From the NCBI GenBank assembly GCA_017474515.1, contig JAFVHN010000038.1:1-64000 (forward strand): a stretch of DNA of 64,000 bases, given 5' to 3'. This document shows, piece by piece, positions 26,143-35,742 of this stretch (position 1 is the stretch's first letter; each line of letters opens with the position of its first letter). The stretch is from Prevotella sp. (GTDB taxonomy: Bacteria; Bacteroidota; Bacteroidia; Bacteroidales; Bacteroidaceae). The notes below the pieces were generated by a model. It saw only the letters and a list, made by a program, of their open reading frames with translations, was not told the origin of the DNA and searched no databases. The position numbers and the translations under genes were made by a program.

Positions 26143-28365
26143 ATGACAATGGACACATTAAGATTTCAGGTTGTCGGCGAGGCATTCAAGAAGAAGCCGC
26201 TTGACGTAAAGGCACCGGCGGAGCGCCCGTCGGAGTTCTTTGGCAAGAAAGTCTTTTCGCGTGAGAAAATGTACAAATACCTGCCCAAGGACACGTATGA
26301 GAAAATGATTGACGTGATGGACAATGGCGTTCCCCTCGACCGCGAGGTGGCAGATGCCGTGGCCGCCGGCATGAAGCAGTGGGCCACCGAGAACGGCGTT
26401 ACGCACTACACCCACTGGTTCCAGCCCCTTACCGAGGGCACTGCCGAGAAGCACGACTCGTTTATCGAGCACGACGGGAAAGGCGGCATGGTGGAGGAGT
26501 TCACGGGCAAGCTGCTCGTGCAGCAGGAGCCCGACGCCAGCTCGTTCCCCAGCGGCGGCATTCGCAGCACCTTCGAGGCGCGCGGATATTCGGCCTGGGA
26601 CCCCACCAGCCCCGTGTTCATCATCGACGACACGCTGTGCATCCCCACCGTGTTCATTTCCTACACCGGCGAGGCGCTCGACTACAAGGCACCGCTCCTG
26701 CGCGCCCTGCATGCCGTCAACGTGGCCGCCACCGACGTGTGCCGCTATTTCGACCCCACAGTCAAGAAGGTGACCAGCAACCTCGGCTGGGAGCAGGAAT
26801 ATTTCCTTGTCGATGAGGGACTGTATTCCGCCCGCCCCGACCTGCTGCTCACGGGGCGCACGCTGATGGGCCACGACTCTGCCAAGAACCAGCAGATGGA
26901 CGACCACTACTTCGGCTCCATCCCCGAACGCGTGGCTGCCTTTATGCGCGAACTGGAGATTGTAGCCCTCGAGCTGGGCATCCCCTGCAAGACGCGCCAC
27001 AACGAGGTGGCCCCCAACCAGTTTGAGCTGGCCCCCATCTTCGAGGACACCAACCTGGCCGTTGACCACAACATGCTGCTCATGTCGCTGATGAAGCGCG
27101 TGGCACGCAAGCACGGTTTCCGCGTGCTGCTCCACGAAAAGCCCTTCGCCGGCATCAACGGCAGCGGCAAGCACAACAACTGGAGCCTCTCTACCGACAC
27201 CGGCGTGCTCCTCCATGCCCCTGGCAAGACGGCAGAACAGAACCTGCGCTTCGCCACCTTCATCGTGGAAACGCTGATGGGCGTATGGCGTCACAACGGA
27301 CTGCTCAAGGCCAGCATCATGAGCGCCACCAATGCCCACCGCCTGGGGGCCAACGAGGCGCCGCCCGCCATCGTATCGTCGTTCCTCGGAAAACAGGTGT
27401 CGGAACTGTTGGACCATATCGAGAAAGCCGACGTTTCCAACATCCTCGCCATGGCCGGCAAGCAGGGACTGAAGATGGACATCCCCGAAATTCCCGAACT
27501 CTTCATCGACAATACCGACCGCAACCGCACGTCGCCCTTCGCCTTCACCGGCAACCGCTTCGAGTTCCGCGCCGTAGGCAGCGAGGCCAACTGCGCCTCG
27601 GCCATGATAGCTCTGAACAGCGCCGTGGCGGAAGCCCTCACGGATTTCAAGAAACGTGTGGATGCCCTGATTCCTGAATTAGAGAAGCAGCTTGCTGGCA
27701 CGGGCCACAGCGCCGTGTTCCACGCCATCCTCGAGGTGCTGCGCCAGGACATCAAGACCTGCAAACCCATCCGCTTCGACGGCAACGGATACAGCGACGA
27801 GTGGGTGGAGGAAGCCGCACGCCGCGGCCTCGACGTTGAGAAGTCGTGCCCGAAAATCTTCGAGCGATACCTCGACGAGGAAAGCATACAGATGTTCGAG
27901 AGCCTCGGCGTGATGACACGCAAGGAGCTGGAGGCACGCAACGAGGTGAAATGGGAAACCTACACCAAGAAGATTCAGATTGAGGCACGCGTGCTCGGCG
28001 ACCTCTCGATGAACCATATCATCCCCGTGGCCACCCGCTACCAGACGCAGCTGCTGCAGAACATCAGCAACATGGCTGTCGTCTTCCCCCTTGACACCGC
28101 CGACAAGCTGTCTGCACGCAACAAGAAAATCATTGAGGAGATAGCCGAGCGCATCAGCGCCATCGAGGGCATGGTGGACGAGCTGGTGGATGCCCGCCGC
28201 CAAGCCAACAAGATAGAGGACGAGCACCTGAAGGCCATCGCTTATCACGACACCGTGGAGCCGAAGCTCGACCTCATCCGCTACCAGATAGACAAACTGG
28301 AGCTCATCGTCGATGACAGCCTCTGGCCACTGCCTAAATACCGTGAACTGCTGTTCATCAGGTAA
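26143..28365 (+). CDS. glnN: Glutamine synthetase type III
   Basis: The enzyme makes glutamine from glutamate, ammonia and ATP. The 740-aa length and motifs (FPSGGIRSTFEARGYSAWD, GWEQEYFLVD, CKTRHNEVAPNQFELAP, INGSGKHNNWSL) mark the GSIII class first described in Bacteroides, much longer than type I. The C-terminal helical extension (GMVDELVDARRQANKIED) is present. A second ATG at 26149 is an equally possible start. No repeat insertion is visible. A strong hairpin after the stop separates it from the convergent BspA-like gene. Confidence 0.97.
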   Translation: MTMDTLRFQVVGEAFKKKPLDVKAPAERPSEFFGKKVFSREKMYKYLPKDTYEKMIDVMDNGVPLDREVADAVAAGMKQWATENGVTHYTHWFQPLTEGTAEKHDSFIEHDGKGGMVEEFTGKLLVQQEPDASSFPSGGIRSTFEARGYSAWDPTSPVFIIDDTLCIPTVFISYTGEALDYKAPLLRALHAVNVAATDVCRYFDPTVKKVTSNLGWEQEYFLVDEGLYSARPDLLLTGRTLMGHDSAKNQQMDDHYFGSIPERVAAFMRELEIVALELGIPCKTRHNEVAPNQFELAPIFEDTNLAVDHNMLLMSLMKRVARKHGFRVLLHEKPFAGINGSGKHNNWSLSTDTGVLLHAPGKTAEQNLRFATFIVETLMGVWRHNGLLKASIMSATNAHRLGANEAPPAIVSSFLGKQVSELLDHIEKADVSNILAMAGKQGLKMDIPEIPELFIDNTDRNRTSPFAFTGNRFEFRAVGSEANCASAMIALNSAVAEALTDFKKRVDALIPELEKQLAGTGHSAVFHAILEVLRQDIKTCKPIRFDGNGYSDEWVEEAARRGLDVEKSCPKIFERYLDEESIQMFESLGVMTRKELEARNEVKWETYTKKIQIEARVLGDLSMNHIIPVATRYQTQLLQNISNMAVVFPLDTADKLSARNKKIIEEIAERISAIEGMVDELVDARRQANKIEDEHLKAIAYHDTVEPKLDLIRYQIDKLELIVDDSLWPLPKYRELLFIR

Positions 28366-28381
28366 CACAACCCCGTCGCAT

Positions 28382-28429
28382 AAAAAAGAAATACCCCGTG
28401 CCTGGTTTTGCACGGGGTATTTCTTTTTT
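28382..28429. terminator. Bidirectional terminator between glnN and the BspA-like gene
   Basis: A perfect 20-bp stem (28382-28401 with 28410-28429; AAATACCCCGTGC / GCACGGGGTATTT) with an 8-nt loop has an A-run at one end and a T-run at the other, serving both convergent genes. Confidence 0.9.
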
Positions 28430-28451
28430 ATGACTTATCGTCGTTTTGCGG

Positions 28452-31400
28452 CTATTTCACCGCCACTTTCCTTCCGTTAACGATATACAGTCCTGCGGGC
28501 AGGCCGCTGGTGTCGGCGTTGCTGCGCAGCTGTCTGCCGTCGAGTGTGAACACGCCGTGCTGCCGTTTGCCCTCGGCCACGGTGCCGGTGATGTTCGTGG
28601 GCCCGTCTTGGCTGACGATAAACCTGGCGTATTCCGGCCAAGCCTGCTTATAGATGCTGGCGGTGCCTGCCGGCACGAAAATCTTGGAGTCGCCGAGTAC
28701 GAGGTCGCCCGGTCCGAAGGCGCACGGGCCGATGTTGGCGGGGTTGTACCCCTTCACCTCCATCCAGATGAAGAAGTTCTCATCGCTGCCGGTGTCGAAG
28801 GCCTCCCGTCCGATGGTCTTCACGCTGGCGGGAATCATGGAGGGCGGTTCGGGCAAATCGAAGAAGGCCCTCTCGCCGATGGTCTCCAGGCGGGCATCTT
28901 CGGCGAAATGGACGAAGCCGCAATTCACGAAGGCTTCCTCGCCGATGGTTACCACCGATGCGGGGATGTAAACATCTGAATAGTCAGACATGTCGCTGAA
29001 GGCGCGGTCACCGATGGTCTCCAACTGTGCATTGTCGGCGAAATACACGCCCATGCATCCGCTGAAGGCATCGTCGCCGATAGTGACCACCGAGGCGGGA
29101 ATGCCCACCATCTCCATCATGGAGCCCAAGAAGGCGCGGTCGCCGATTTCCGTCACCGTGGAGGGAATGCTATGCGCCGGATCCATGGTGGAATAGCAGT
29201 TCTCGAAGGCGCTGTCGCCGATGCGCCACAGGTTGGTGGTGCGGGGATAGGAGATGCCCTCCAGCTGGCGGCAATCCTTGAATGCCTCGTCGTCGATGGT
29301 TTCCAACCCCACGAAGTGCTCCAGCTCGTAGAAGGTCTCGATGTCGGTGCCCTTGAAGACCGTTCCCAGCGAGGTGACATTGGAGGCCTCCAGCGGGTCG
29401 ATGCCGCCGTCGCCGTTGTCGTCGAAGTTAGCCACGCAGATTTCCTTCACCAGCGGGTCCTGGAATGTCAGCCAGTTGGCAATGTAGAGATTGCCGTTCA
29501 AGCTGAGGGGCGTCCACACCAGCCTGTTGGAGTTGGGCTCTTCATAGCTGTAGTAGATGTCCTCGGTAGGCTGCATGATGCGGCAGCGCGTCATATCTAC
29601 AGCGGGCACGTTCTCGATGATGTCGCGGTAGGGTGATGAGGCGTTGAGAACGGCGTCCTCGAGAATTACACTGGCGGGGTCGCCCACCTGTATATAGAAA
29701 TCCGACTCGGGGTCGGTGTCGCGATACGGTCCGCCGTCGATGCAGGGACCCTCATCGCTGTCGATGCCCACGGCCACGTTGTGCAGCTCAATGGTGGCCC
29801 AGTTGCCGAACTGGCTGTTGTCGTACTCTATGCCTGCCTTCCTGCTGTTGATGTAGAGCCCTGCCTTGTCCACGTCGGGGTAGGTGGATGTTGACGTGAA
29901 GTTCAGCATCCCGTTCACCACGATGCCCTTGTATTTGGTGTAGATGGAACTCTGTCCCTCCAGCTTAATGTTGAGCGTTGTGCTGGAGTTGAAGCTGATG
30001 GCAGGACGAGTGGTGGAGTTGGAGACAATCTGCCCGTCAGCAATCGTAAGGGTGTAGGCCTGCGGGTCGTAGTACACGCCATAGACGCGGTCGTTGCCGT
30101 TCATGTAGCTGAAGGCGCCGTCCTCGCCCAGGTTGTCCTCGGCCAGCTCCTGTCCGCAAATATAGATGCCGTAGCCATTCCTCACCGACATATAGGGGGC
30201 ATACTGCGGGATGGCCGTCTTATAGGCGTTCAGGCGGTATTCGGGCACCAGGATTTGTGTATTGTCCAACAAGCGCCCCATGGTATTGGGAGTGGTGGCC
30301 CCGAAGGCGTCGGCACCCACGGTCGGCGGCGTGTAGCGTTTGAACACGATTTTCTGGTAACGCGCTGGCGTATGGTTGATTTGGCAGAAGGCTTGGTCCT
30401 GAATTTCCGTCACCGACGCCGGTATCTCGAGCACCGTGAGGCGGTTGTCCCAGAAGGCCTGCTCACCGACGACCTCCAGCCGTTCGGGCAGTTTCATGTA
30501 GTCGATGGGGCAGCTGCCGAAGGCCAGCCAGCCGATGTTCTTCAACTGGCAATCCTGCTCATACACCACGTTGGTGAGGCCGGTGCAGAAATAGAAGGCA
30601 AACTGGTTGATGGCCTCCACGCACCGCGGAATGGTGACGATGCTGAGTGAAGAACACTCGTAGAAGCACTCCGTGCCTATGCTCTTCAGGTTATAGGGCA
30701 TCTCCACCTGCTCCAGGCCGGTGCACTGGTAGAAGGCTTCGTCTTCCAGGTCGTGGAGGCCGGTAAAGAACCTCAGCTCGTTGAAGCTGGAGATGTACGA
30801 CTTATACTGGAACTGCTGGCTGAGCGTCGTCACCAGCCTCGCCTCAATGTAGTCGAGGCGGTCGTCGCCGTTCTGGTCCCAGTTCAGCACGCAGGTGTTC
30901 TTCACCTGCATGTCGTCGAAATATATGGTCGGTGCTATGCGCAGCTCCTTGGGGAACGCCATCTGGTGTGCGCCGTTGAAGAACACCATTTGTTCGGGGT
31001 CATAGGTACACTTCCGCGGCATCTGCATTTCGCCGCCGTAGTTAAGGCCCTTCACGTACTGGAAGACGCTGGCGGTGAGGTCCACGTTGTTGGTGCGCGC
31101 ACGCAACGTGCCGCTGTTCCTCACGTTCACATCAACATAGTGCGGGTCGCCCTGACTGCTCGGACCGTAGTTGTACCAACCCTTCACGGCGTAGCTCTGT
31201 GCCATGATGTCCAGGTCGCAGGCATCGATGGTCACCTGACAGTTGATGGGCCAATAGGGCTGTTTTTGCAACTCTATGCCGGAAAAGCTGTAGTTGGGTT
31301 CCAGGGCATCGGTGGACGTGATGTGCAAAATGGGCCGCTGGTTCTGGTTGGCATGGCCGTTGAGGAAGGTCAGCGAGTTCTGGCCGTAGATGGTGACATA

Positions 31401-31736
31401 GTCGCTGGTCACGTTGCTCTCGCCGATGAGCTTGATGGAAAGCTCCGGCTTGCCGGAACCGGCGGCGAAGGCGTCGATGGCCGCTACGCCCATCCCCCGT
31501 GCGATGATGGTGGCGTTGTCGAGCACCAGGGTGTTCGACGAGGGATAGTAGGTCACGCCCTCGATGACGGCGTCGGAGCCTGCGGGGGCTTCCACGCGGA
31601 AACCGTCCTCCACGCTGCCATCAACGTTCACGCCGGCCACGGTGACCTTGTATTCGGCGCGGGCGGTGGAGGGCAGCAGCGCGCAGGCCGTCAGCAGCAG
31701 CACGGCATACTTACGGAAAAAGGAAAAATTGTTCAT
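28452..31736 (-). CDS. BspA-like leucine-rich repeat secreted protein (paralogue 1)
   Basis: The 1094-aa protein has a signal peptide (YAVLLLTACALLPSTARA). It is a twofold repeat of one plan: a beta-strand-rich domain (EGVTYYPSSNTLVLDNATI; later VYYDPQAYTLTIADGQI), an EF-hand-like loop (NWDQNGDDRLDYIEA near 286; NFDDNGDGGIDPLEA near 770), then LRR_5-type repeats (SIGTECFYECSSLSIVTIP). The C-terminus GLPAGLYIVNGRKVAVK resembles the Bacteroidales sorting tail. Such proteins are surface adhesins or binders in relatives; the ligand is unknown. It is a tandem paralogue of the next gene with the same promoter. Confidence 0.88.
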   Translation of the reverse strand: MNNFSFFRKYAVLLLTACALLPSTARAEYKVTVAGVNVDGSVEDGFRVEAPAGSDAVIEGVTYYPSSNTLVLDNATIIARGMGVAAIDAFAAGSGKPELSIKLIGESNVTSDYVTIYGQNSLTFLNGHANQNQRPILHITSTDALEPNYSFSGIELQKQPYWPINCQVTIDACDLDIMAQSYAVKGWYNYGPSSQGDPHYVDVNVRNSGTLRARTNNVDLTASVFQYVKGLNYGGEMQMPRKCTYDPEQMVFFNGAHQMAFPKELRIAPTIYFDDMQVKNTCVLNWDQNGDDRLDYIEARLVTTLSQQFQYKSYISSFNELRFFTGLHDLEDEAFYQCTGLEQVEMPYNLKSIGTECFYECSSLSIVTIPRCVEAINQFAFYFCTGLTNVVYEQDCQLKNIGWLAFGSCPIDYMKLPERLEVVGEQAFWDNRLTVLEIPASVTEIQDQAFCQINHTPARYQKIVFKRYTPPTVGADAFGATTPNTMGRLLDNTQILVPEYRLNAYKTAIPQYAPYMSVRNGYGIYICGQELAEDNLGEDGAFSYMNGNDRVYGVYYDPQAYTLTIADGQIVSNSTTRPAISFNSSTTLNIKLEGQSSIYTKYKGIVVNGMLNFTSTSTYPDVDKAGLYINSRKAGIEYDNSQFGNWATIELHNVAVGIDSDEGPCIDGGPYRDTDPESDFYIQVGDPASVILEDAVLNASSPYRDIIENVPAVDMTRCRIMQPTEDIYYSYEEPNSNRLVWTPLSLNGNLYIANWLTFQDPLVKEICVANFDDNGDGGIDPLEASNVTSLGTVFKGTDIETFYELEHFVGLETIDDEAFKDCRQLEGISYPRTTNLWRIGDSAFENCYSTMDPAHSIPSTVTEIGDRAFLGSMMEMVGIPASVVTIGDDAFSGCMGVYFADNAQLETIGDRAFSDMSDYSDVYIPASVVTIGEEAFVNCGFVHFAEDARLETIGERAFFDLPEPPSMIPASVKTIGREAFDTGSDENFFIWMEVKGYNPANIGPCAFGPGDLVLGDSKIFVPAGTASIYKQAWPEYARFIVSQDGPTNITGTVAEGKRQHGVFTLDGRQLRSNADTSGLPAGLYIVNGRKVAVK

Positions 31737-32023
31737 AACTAAATCGTTTTAGAATGGTTGATAATAGATTTCACCGACAAAAATAGGAAGAAAAAGCGAA
31801 ACCGCCAAATTTTCGGACGACAAAAAGGGGGACTGCATGCAAAAAGGCAATAATCAAGGGGGAAAGGGGCAGTGAAAATGGCTTTCGCATTTTCGCAAAA
31901 AAATCCATTTTTCAAGTCCTTGTGGGTGCGTGATGATAAGGGCGTGACGGGAACGGTCCCGTACTCACGCCTGGAGTGCGGGACCGTTTTCGATGTGTGT
32001 GGTCGCCGGTGCGGATGGCGGTG
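31737..32023. other. Intergenic spacer between the two BspA-like genes
   Basis: It holds the promoter at 31778-31809 and an inverted repeat ACGGTCCCG (31953-31961) / CGGGACCGT (31979-31987) just past the end of paralogue 2, a possible terminator without a clear T-run. No gene seen. Confidence 0.5.
31778..31809 (-). promoter_or_regulatory. Promoter of BspA-like paralogue 1
   Basis: On the - strand, TTTG (31806-31809), a spacer of 20 and TATTTTTG (31778-31785) are a perfect match. The arrangement and surrounding bases are shared with paralogue 2. Confidence 0.8.
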
Positions 32024-35000
32024 TTATTTCACTGTTACCTTCTTCCCATTGACGATATAGAGTCCGCTGGGCAGGCCGTTGAGGTCGCTGCCCTCGCGCA
32101 CCTGTCTGCCGTCGAGGGTGAACACGCCGCGGCGCATGCCCTTCTCGGCCTTGACGGCCTTGACGCCGGTGGGGCCGTCCGGGCTGACGATGAAGCGTGC
32201 ATACTCGGGCCATGCTGCCTTATAAATGCTGGCGGTGCCTGCGGGCACGAAAATCTTGGAGTCATCGTAGGCGAGGCTGGCATTGCCGAAGGCCTGCGGC
32301 TCAATGGTGGCGGGATTGTGGCCAAGGACATTCATATTGAGATAGTAGTTCAGGCCGCTGGCATCGTCGAAGGCCTGCCGTCCGATAAACTTCACCTTGG
32401 CGGGAATCATTTCGGGCACACTCCAGAGGCCGTAGAAAGCCTTTGCGCCGATGTATTCGAGCTGTGAGTCTTCGGTGAACTCCACGCCGCCGCAGTTCTC
32501 GAAGGCTTTGGGGCCGACGTATGTGACGCTGGCGGGCAGAGAGACGGTCATCCAGTTCTCCATTCCGCTGAAGGCTCCCTCGGCGATGGTGGTCAGGTTG
32601 GAGTTGTCTTCAAAATACACGCCCATGCAGCCTGAGAAGGCATAGTCGCCGATGGTGACCACAGAGGCGGGAATGGTGACGTTCTCCATCATGGAACCCG
32701 AGAAGGCATAGGGGCCGATTTCCTTCACCGTTCTGGGAATGTTATGCGCCACCATGCTGGTGGAGCAGCCAGAGAAGGCGCTGTTGCCGATGCGCCAGAA
32801 GTCGGGATTGTCGGGGAAGACGATGTTATAGAGGCCGTCGCAGTCCTTGAAGGCCTCGTCTTCTATCTCCGTGACGCTGGTGAAGTACTGCAGCTCGGGG
32901 AAGTCGCCGATGTCGGTGCCCTGGAAGACGGTGCCGATGGTCTGCACGTTGGCGGCCTCCAGGTAGTCGAGGTGCCCGTCGCCGGTCTCGTCCCAGTTGT
33001 TGATGCAGATTTGCTCAACCAGCTGGTCTTGGAACACAATCCAGTTGCCGATGTAGAGGAGATGCTGCACGGGGACGGGCGTCCAGGTGAGGGTGGCGGA
33101 GCCTTCGCCAACATACTGGATGCCGGTGGTGGGCCTGAGGATGCGGCATCCCTTGAGGTCGAAGTAGTTGACGTTCTGGATGAGGTCGGCTTCCGACGGG
33201 CTGTTGGCGGTGAGCGAGCCGTTATCGACGCACACCGACGCCCTGTCGCCGGCCTGGAAGTAGTAGCCGGTCTCCTCGTCGTATTCATCGACGTAGCGTC
33301 CGCCGTTGATGCACGGGCCTTCCTCGGAGTTAAGGGTGAGGTCCATGTCCTTGAACTCAATGTATGCCCAGCTTCCGAAGTTGCTGTTGTCGTACTCTAT
33401 GCACTCGGTCTGGGAACTGATGGTGAGCTTGGGTTTGCGCCCGTCGTTGGTGTCGCCGTCCTGGAACTGCATCTGCGCTCCTGACACAATTCCCTTGCTC
33501 TTGGAATAGATGGTACTGGAGCCTTCGAGGTTGACGGAAATTCCTCCGTAGTAGGTGGTGATGGCCGGCGTTGTTGACGAGAAGTTGCGGATGTTGGCAT
33601 CCTTGAGGGTGAGGGAATAGTTGTCTCTGTTGTAATAGACTCCCTCGACCAGGTTGTTGCCCTTGGAGAGGTAGAACATGCCGTCGGTGCCCACGTTGTC
33701 TTCGGCGAGTTCCTCGCCGCAGATGAAGATGCCGTAGGAATTTCTCTCGCTCATATAGGGTGCGTACTGGGGGATGGCGGTCTTGTATTCGTTGAGGCGG
33801 AACTGGCGGACGAGAATCCTGGCGTTGGGGCTCAGCATGCCGGTGTATCCCTCCTGGGTCTCGCCGAAGGCGCACTCGCCGACGGTGGGCGGTGTGTAGC
33901 CGTTCAAAACGATGGTGTAGAGCGACGAATAAATGTTCGACGGTTGGCAGAATGCCCACGAGCCTATATTGGTGACCGACGCGGGAATCTGGAGCTTGGA
34001 GAGGCGGTTGCCCCAGAAGGCCTGCTCGCCGATGGACGTCAGCTTGTCGGGCAGGAAGAGATAGTCGACGGGGCAGTTGGCAAAGCCAAGGCGGCCGATG
34101 GTGGTGAGCTGGCTGTCGTCTTCAAACGCCACATTGCCGAGGCTCTTGCAGTCATAGAAGGCGAACTGACTGATGGTCTCCACGCCACGCGGGATGGTAA
34201 CGATGGAGAGGTTCGTCTTTTCGAAGGCCGACAAGCCGATGGTCTTCAGGTTGTAGGGCAACTCCACCTGCTGGAGGTTTTTGCATTCATTGAAAGCCAG
34301 GTCGTCAATGTAGCCGAGGCCGGTGAAAAACATCAGCTCGTTGAAGTTGGTGATGTTGGAGTTTCTTGTGAATTTGTCGCCCAGCGAGGTGACGAGCCTG
34401 GCCTCTATATAGTCTAAGAATCCGTCGCCGTTCTCGTCCCAGTTGCTCAGGCAGATGTTTTGCACCTTGGGGTCTTCAAACACGATGTTGTGGGCGAAGC
34501 GCACTTCGTGGGGATAGACGGGCTGATAGGCGTTGTCCACAAAGGCCATCTGCTCGGAGTCGTAGCCCACGCCGCCGCTGTCCATCACCTTCATGATTGC
34601 CTGCGCCTCGCCGTTCATCCACTTCACATACCTGAACACGCCCTGGTTGCCCGTGGTGCGCGCCCTGAGCGTGGCACCGTTCTCCACCGAGAGGGCGATG
34701 ATGTGCGGGGGCCTCGGCTCGTTCGGATTGGGGTTATACCATCCGCGGATGGCGCAGTCGTTGCCCTTCAGGTCCAGGTCGCAGGCGTCGATGGTCACCT
34801 CGACCTGCGTCTGGCCCGAGTTGTCCATGTTCGTCATGTGGATGGCGCTGAAGGGGAAGTCGTAGGCATCCGTCACCTCCACATGCAGGATGGGGCGCTG
34901 GCTGGGGTTGGCATGGCCGTTGATGAAATGCAGGTAGTTATAGCCGTAGATGCCCTCATAGTCGCTGACGATGTGGCTCTCGCCAACGAGCTTGATGTTC

Positions 35001-35275
35001 AGGCCCTGCGTCTCACCGTCGATGGCGGCCACGCCATAGCCGTGGGCCACGATGGTGGCGTCCTTCAGCAGAATGGTGTGAGTGGAAGGATAGTACCACA
35101 CGCCCTCGATGGTGGCGTCGGAACCCTCGGGGGCCACAACGTAGGTGTCTTTCTCGTCGCTCACCTCCACGCCGGCAATGGTGATATAGGCATGGGCAGC
35201 AGACGGCAGAATGACGGAGCACGCAAGCAGCAACAACGCCGCCGCACTTCTTCGGAAAAAGTAAAGTTTGGTCAT
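32024..35275 (-). CDS. BspA-like leucine-rich repeat secreted protein (paralogue 2)
   Basis: The 1083-aa protein starts at ATG 35275 with signal AAALLLLACSVILPSAAHA. It has the same two-part plan as paralogue 1: strand-rich domain, EF-hand-like loop (NWDENGDGFLDYIEA and NWDETGDGHLDYLEA, closer to the canonical DxDxDG form than in paralogue 1), LRR_5 repeats (TIGLSAFEKTNLSIVTIPRG), and the tail GLPSGLYIVNGKKVTVK. The longer frame to 35410 starts inside palindrome element P and upstream of the promoter, so it was rejected. It probably arose by gene duplication with paralogue 1. Confidence 0.88.
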   Translation of the reverse strand: MTKLYFFRRSAAALLLLACSVILPSAAHAYITIAGVEVSDEKDTYVVAPEGSDATIEGVWYYPSTHTILLKDATIVAHGYGVAAIDGETQGLNIKLVGESHIVSDYEGIYGYNYLHFINGHANPSQRPILHVEVTDAYDFPFSAIHMTNMDNSGQTQVEVTIDACDLDLKGNDCAIRGWYNPNPNEPRPPHIIALSVENGATLRARTTGNQGVFRYVKWMNGEAQAIMKVMDSGGVGYDSEQMAFVDNAYQPVYPHEVRFAHNIVFEDPKVQNICLSNWDENGDGFLDYIEARLVTSLGDKFTRNSNITNFNELMFFTGLGYIDDLAFNECKNLQQVELPYNLKTIGLSAFEKTNLSIVTIPRGVETISQFAFYDCKSLGNVAFEDDSQLTTIGRLGFANCPVDYLFLPDKLTSIGEQAFWGNRLSKLQIPASVTNIGSWAFCQPSNIYSSLYTIVLNGYTPPTVGECAFGETQEGYTGMLSPNARILVRQFRLNEYKTAIPQYAPYMSERNSYGIFICGEELAEDNVGTDGMFYLSKGNNLVEGVYYNRDNYSLTLKDANIRNFSSTTPAITTYYGGISVNLEGSSTIYSKSKGIVSGAQMQFQDGDTNDGRKPKLTISSQTECIEYDNSNFGSWAYIEFKDMDLTLNSEEGPCINGGRYVDEYDEETGYYFQAGDRASVCVDNGSLTANSPSEADLIQNVNYFDLKGCRILRPTTGIQYVGEGSATLTWTPVPVQHLLYIGNWIVFQDQLVEQICINNWDETGDGHLDYLEAANVQTIGTVFQGTDIGDFPELQYFTSVTEIEDEAFKDCDGLYNIVFPDNPDFWRIGNSAFSGCSTSMVAHNIPRTVKEIGPYAFSGSMMENVTIPASVVTIGDYAFSGCMGVYFEDNSNLTTIAEGAFSGMENWMTVSLPASVTYVGPKAFENCGGVEFTEDSQLEYIGAKAFYGLWSVPEMIPAKVKFIGRQAFDDASGLNYYLNMNVLGHNPATIEPQAFGNASLAYDDSKIFVPAGTASIYKAAWPEYARFIVSPDGPTGVKAVKAEKGMRRGVFTLDGRQVREGSDLNGLPSGLYIVNGKKVTVK

Positions 35276-35316
35276 AACTGTGTCATTTAGAATGGTTGAT
35301 AATATGTTTTCAGCGA

Positions 35317-35348
35317 CAAAAATATAAATAAAAACCGAAACCGCCAAA
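35317..35348 (-). promoter_or_regulatory. Promoter of BspA-like paralogue 2
   Basis: On the - strand, TTTG (35345-35348), a spacer of 20 and TATTTTTG (35317-35324) are identical in plan to the promoter at 31778-31809; the leader GAATGGTTGATAATA is also shared. Confidence 0.8.
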
Positions 35349-35392
35349 TAATCGTACAACAAAAGTGGATTACAACCCCAAAAAGCAGCGAT

Positions 35393-35598
35393 TTTGTAAA
35401 AATTTTTCATAAATATTATCCACCTCGCTGGGAGTTTGACCGCAAATTTCGGGGAGAGATCTTGAAGATTGAGAGGAGAGATCTTGAAGATTTCTCCCCG
35501 AAATTTGCGGTCAGGCTTCGGACATTTTTAAAGTTGCTGATTATCAATGTGTTACAAAAGGGGTGAAAAAACCGCCCGTTTTGTCAAAATTTTTCAAA
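35393..35598 (-). repeat. Palindrome element P, copy 2 (83-bp palindrome 35434-35516)
   Basis: It is inverted relative to copy 1: 41-bp arm, palindrome, 82-bp arm. Terminal repeats are degenerate (TTTGTAAAAATTTTTCAT; TTTTGTCAAAATTTTTCA). The right palindrome end is GCGGTCAGGC instead of GCGGTCAAAC. Confidence 0.8.
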
Positions 35599-35654
35599 AT
35601 TTCCAAAGGTGGATTTTTGAGCGTCGCGGGGTGCTTTTTTTCGATATTTTTCAG

Positions 35655-35662
35655 TACCTTTG
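35655..35662 (+). promoter_or_regulatory. -7 box upstream of rlmD
   Basis: TACCTTTG is an exact match, about 80 bases before the start codon; no convincing -33 TTTG at the right distance. Confidence 0.4.
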
Positions 35663-35742
35663 CAACCAACTTTGCAGCCTTCGGGCACCCGTGTCTGAAC
35701 TTCCAGACAGCAAAGCGAATGACTTAAACCAAGAAACGAACC

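Noticed and set aside
35276..35410. Longer start for BspA-like paralogue 2 at 35410
   Set aside because: The extension would run through the promoter and palindrome element P; the start at 35275 gives a proper signal peptide.
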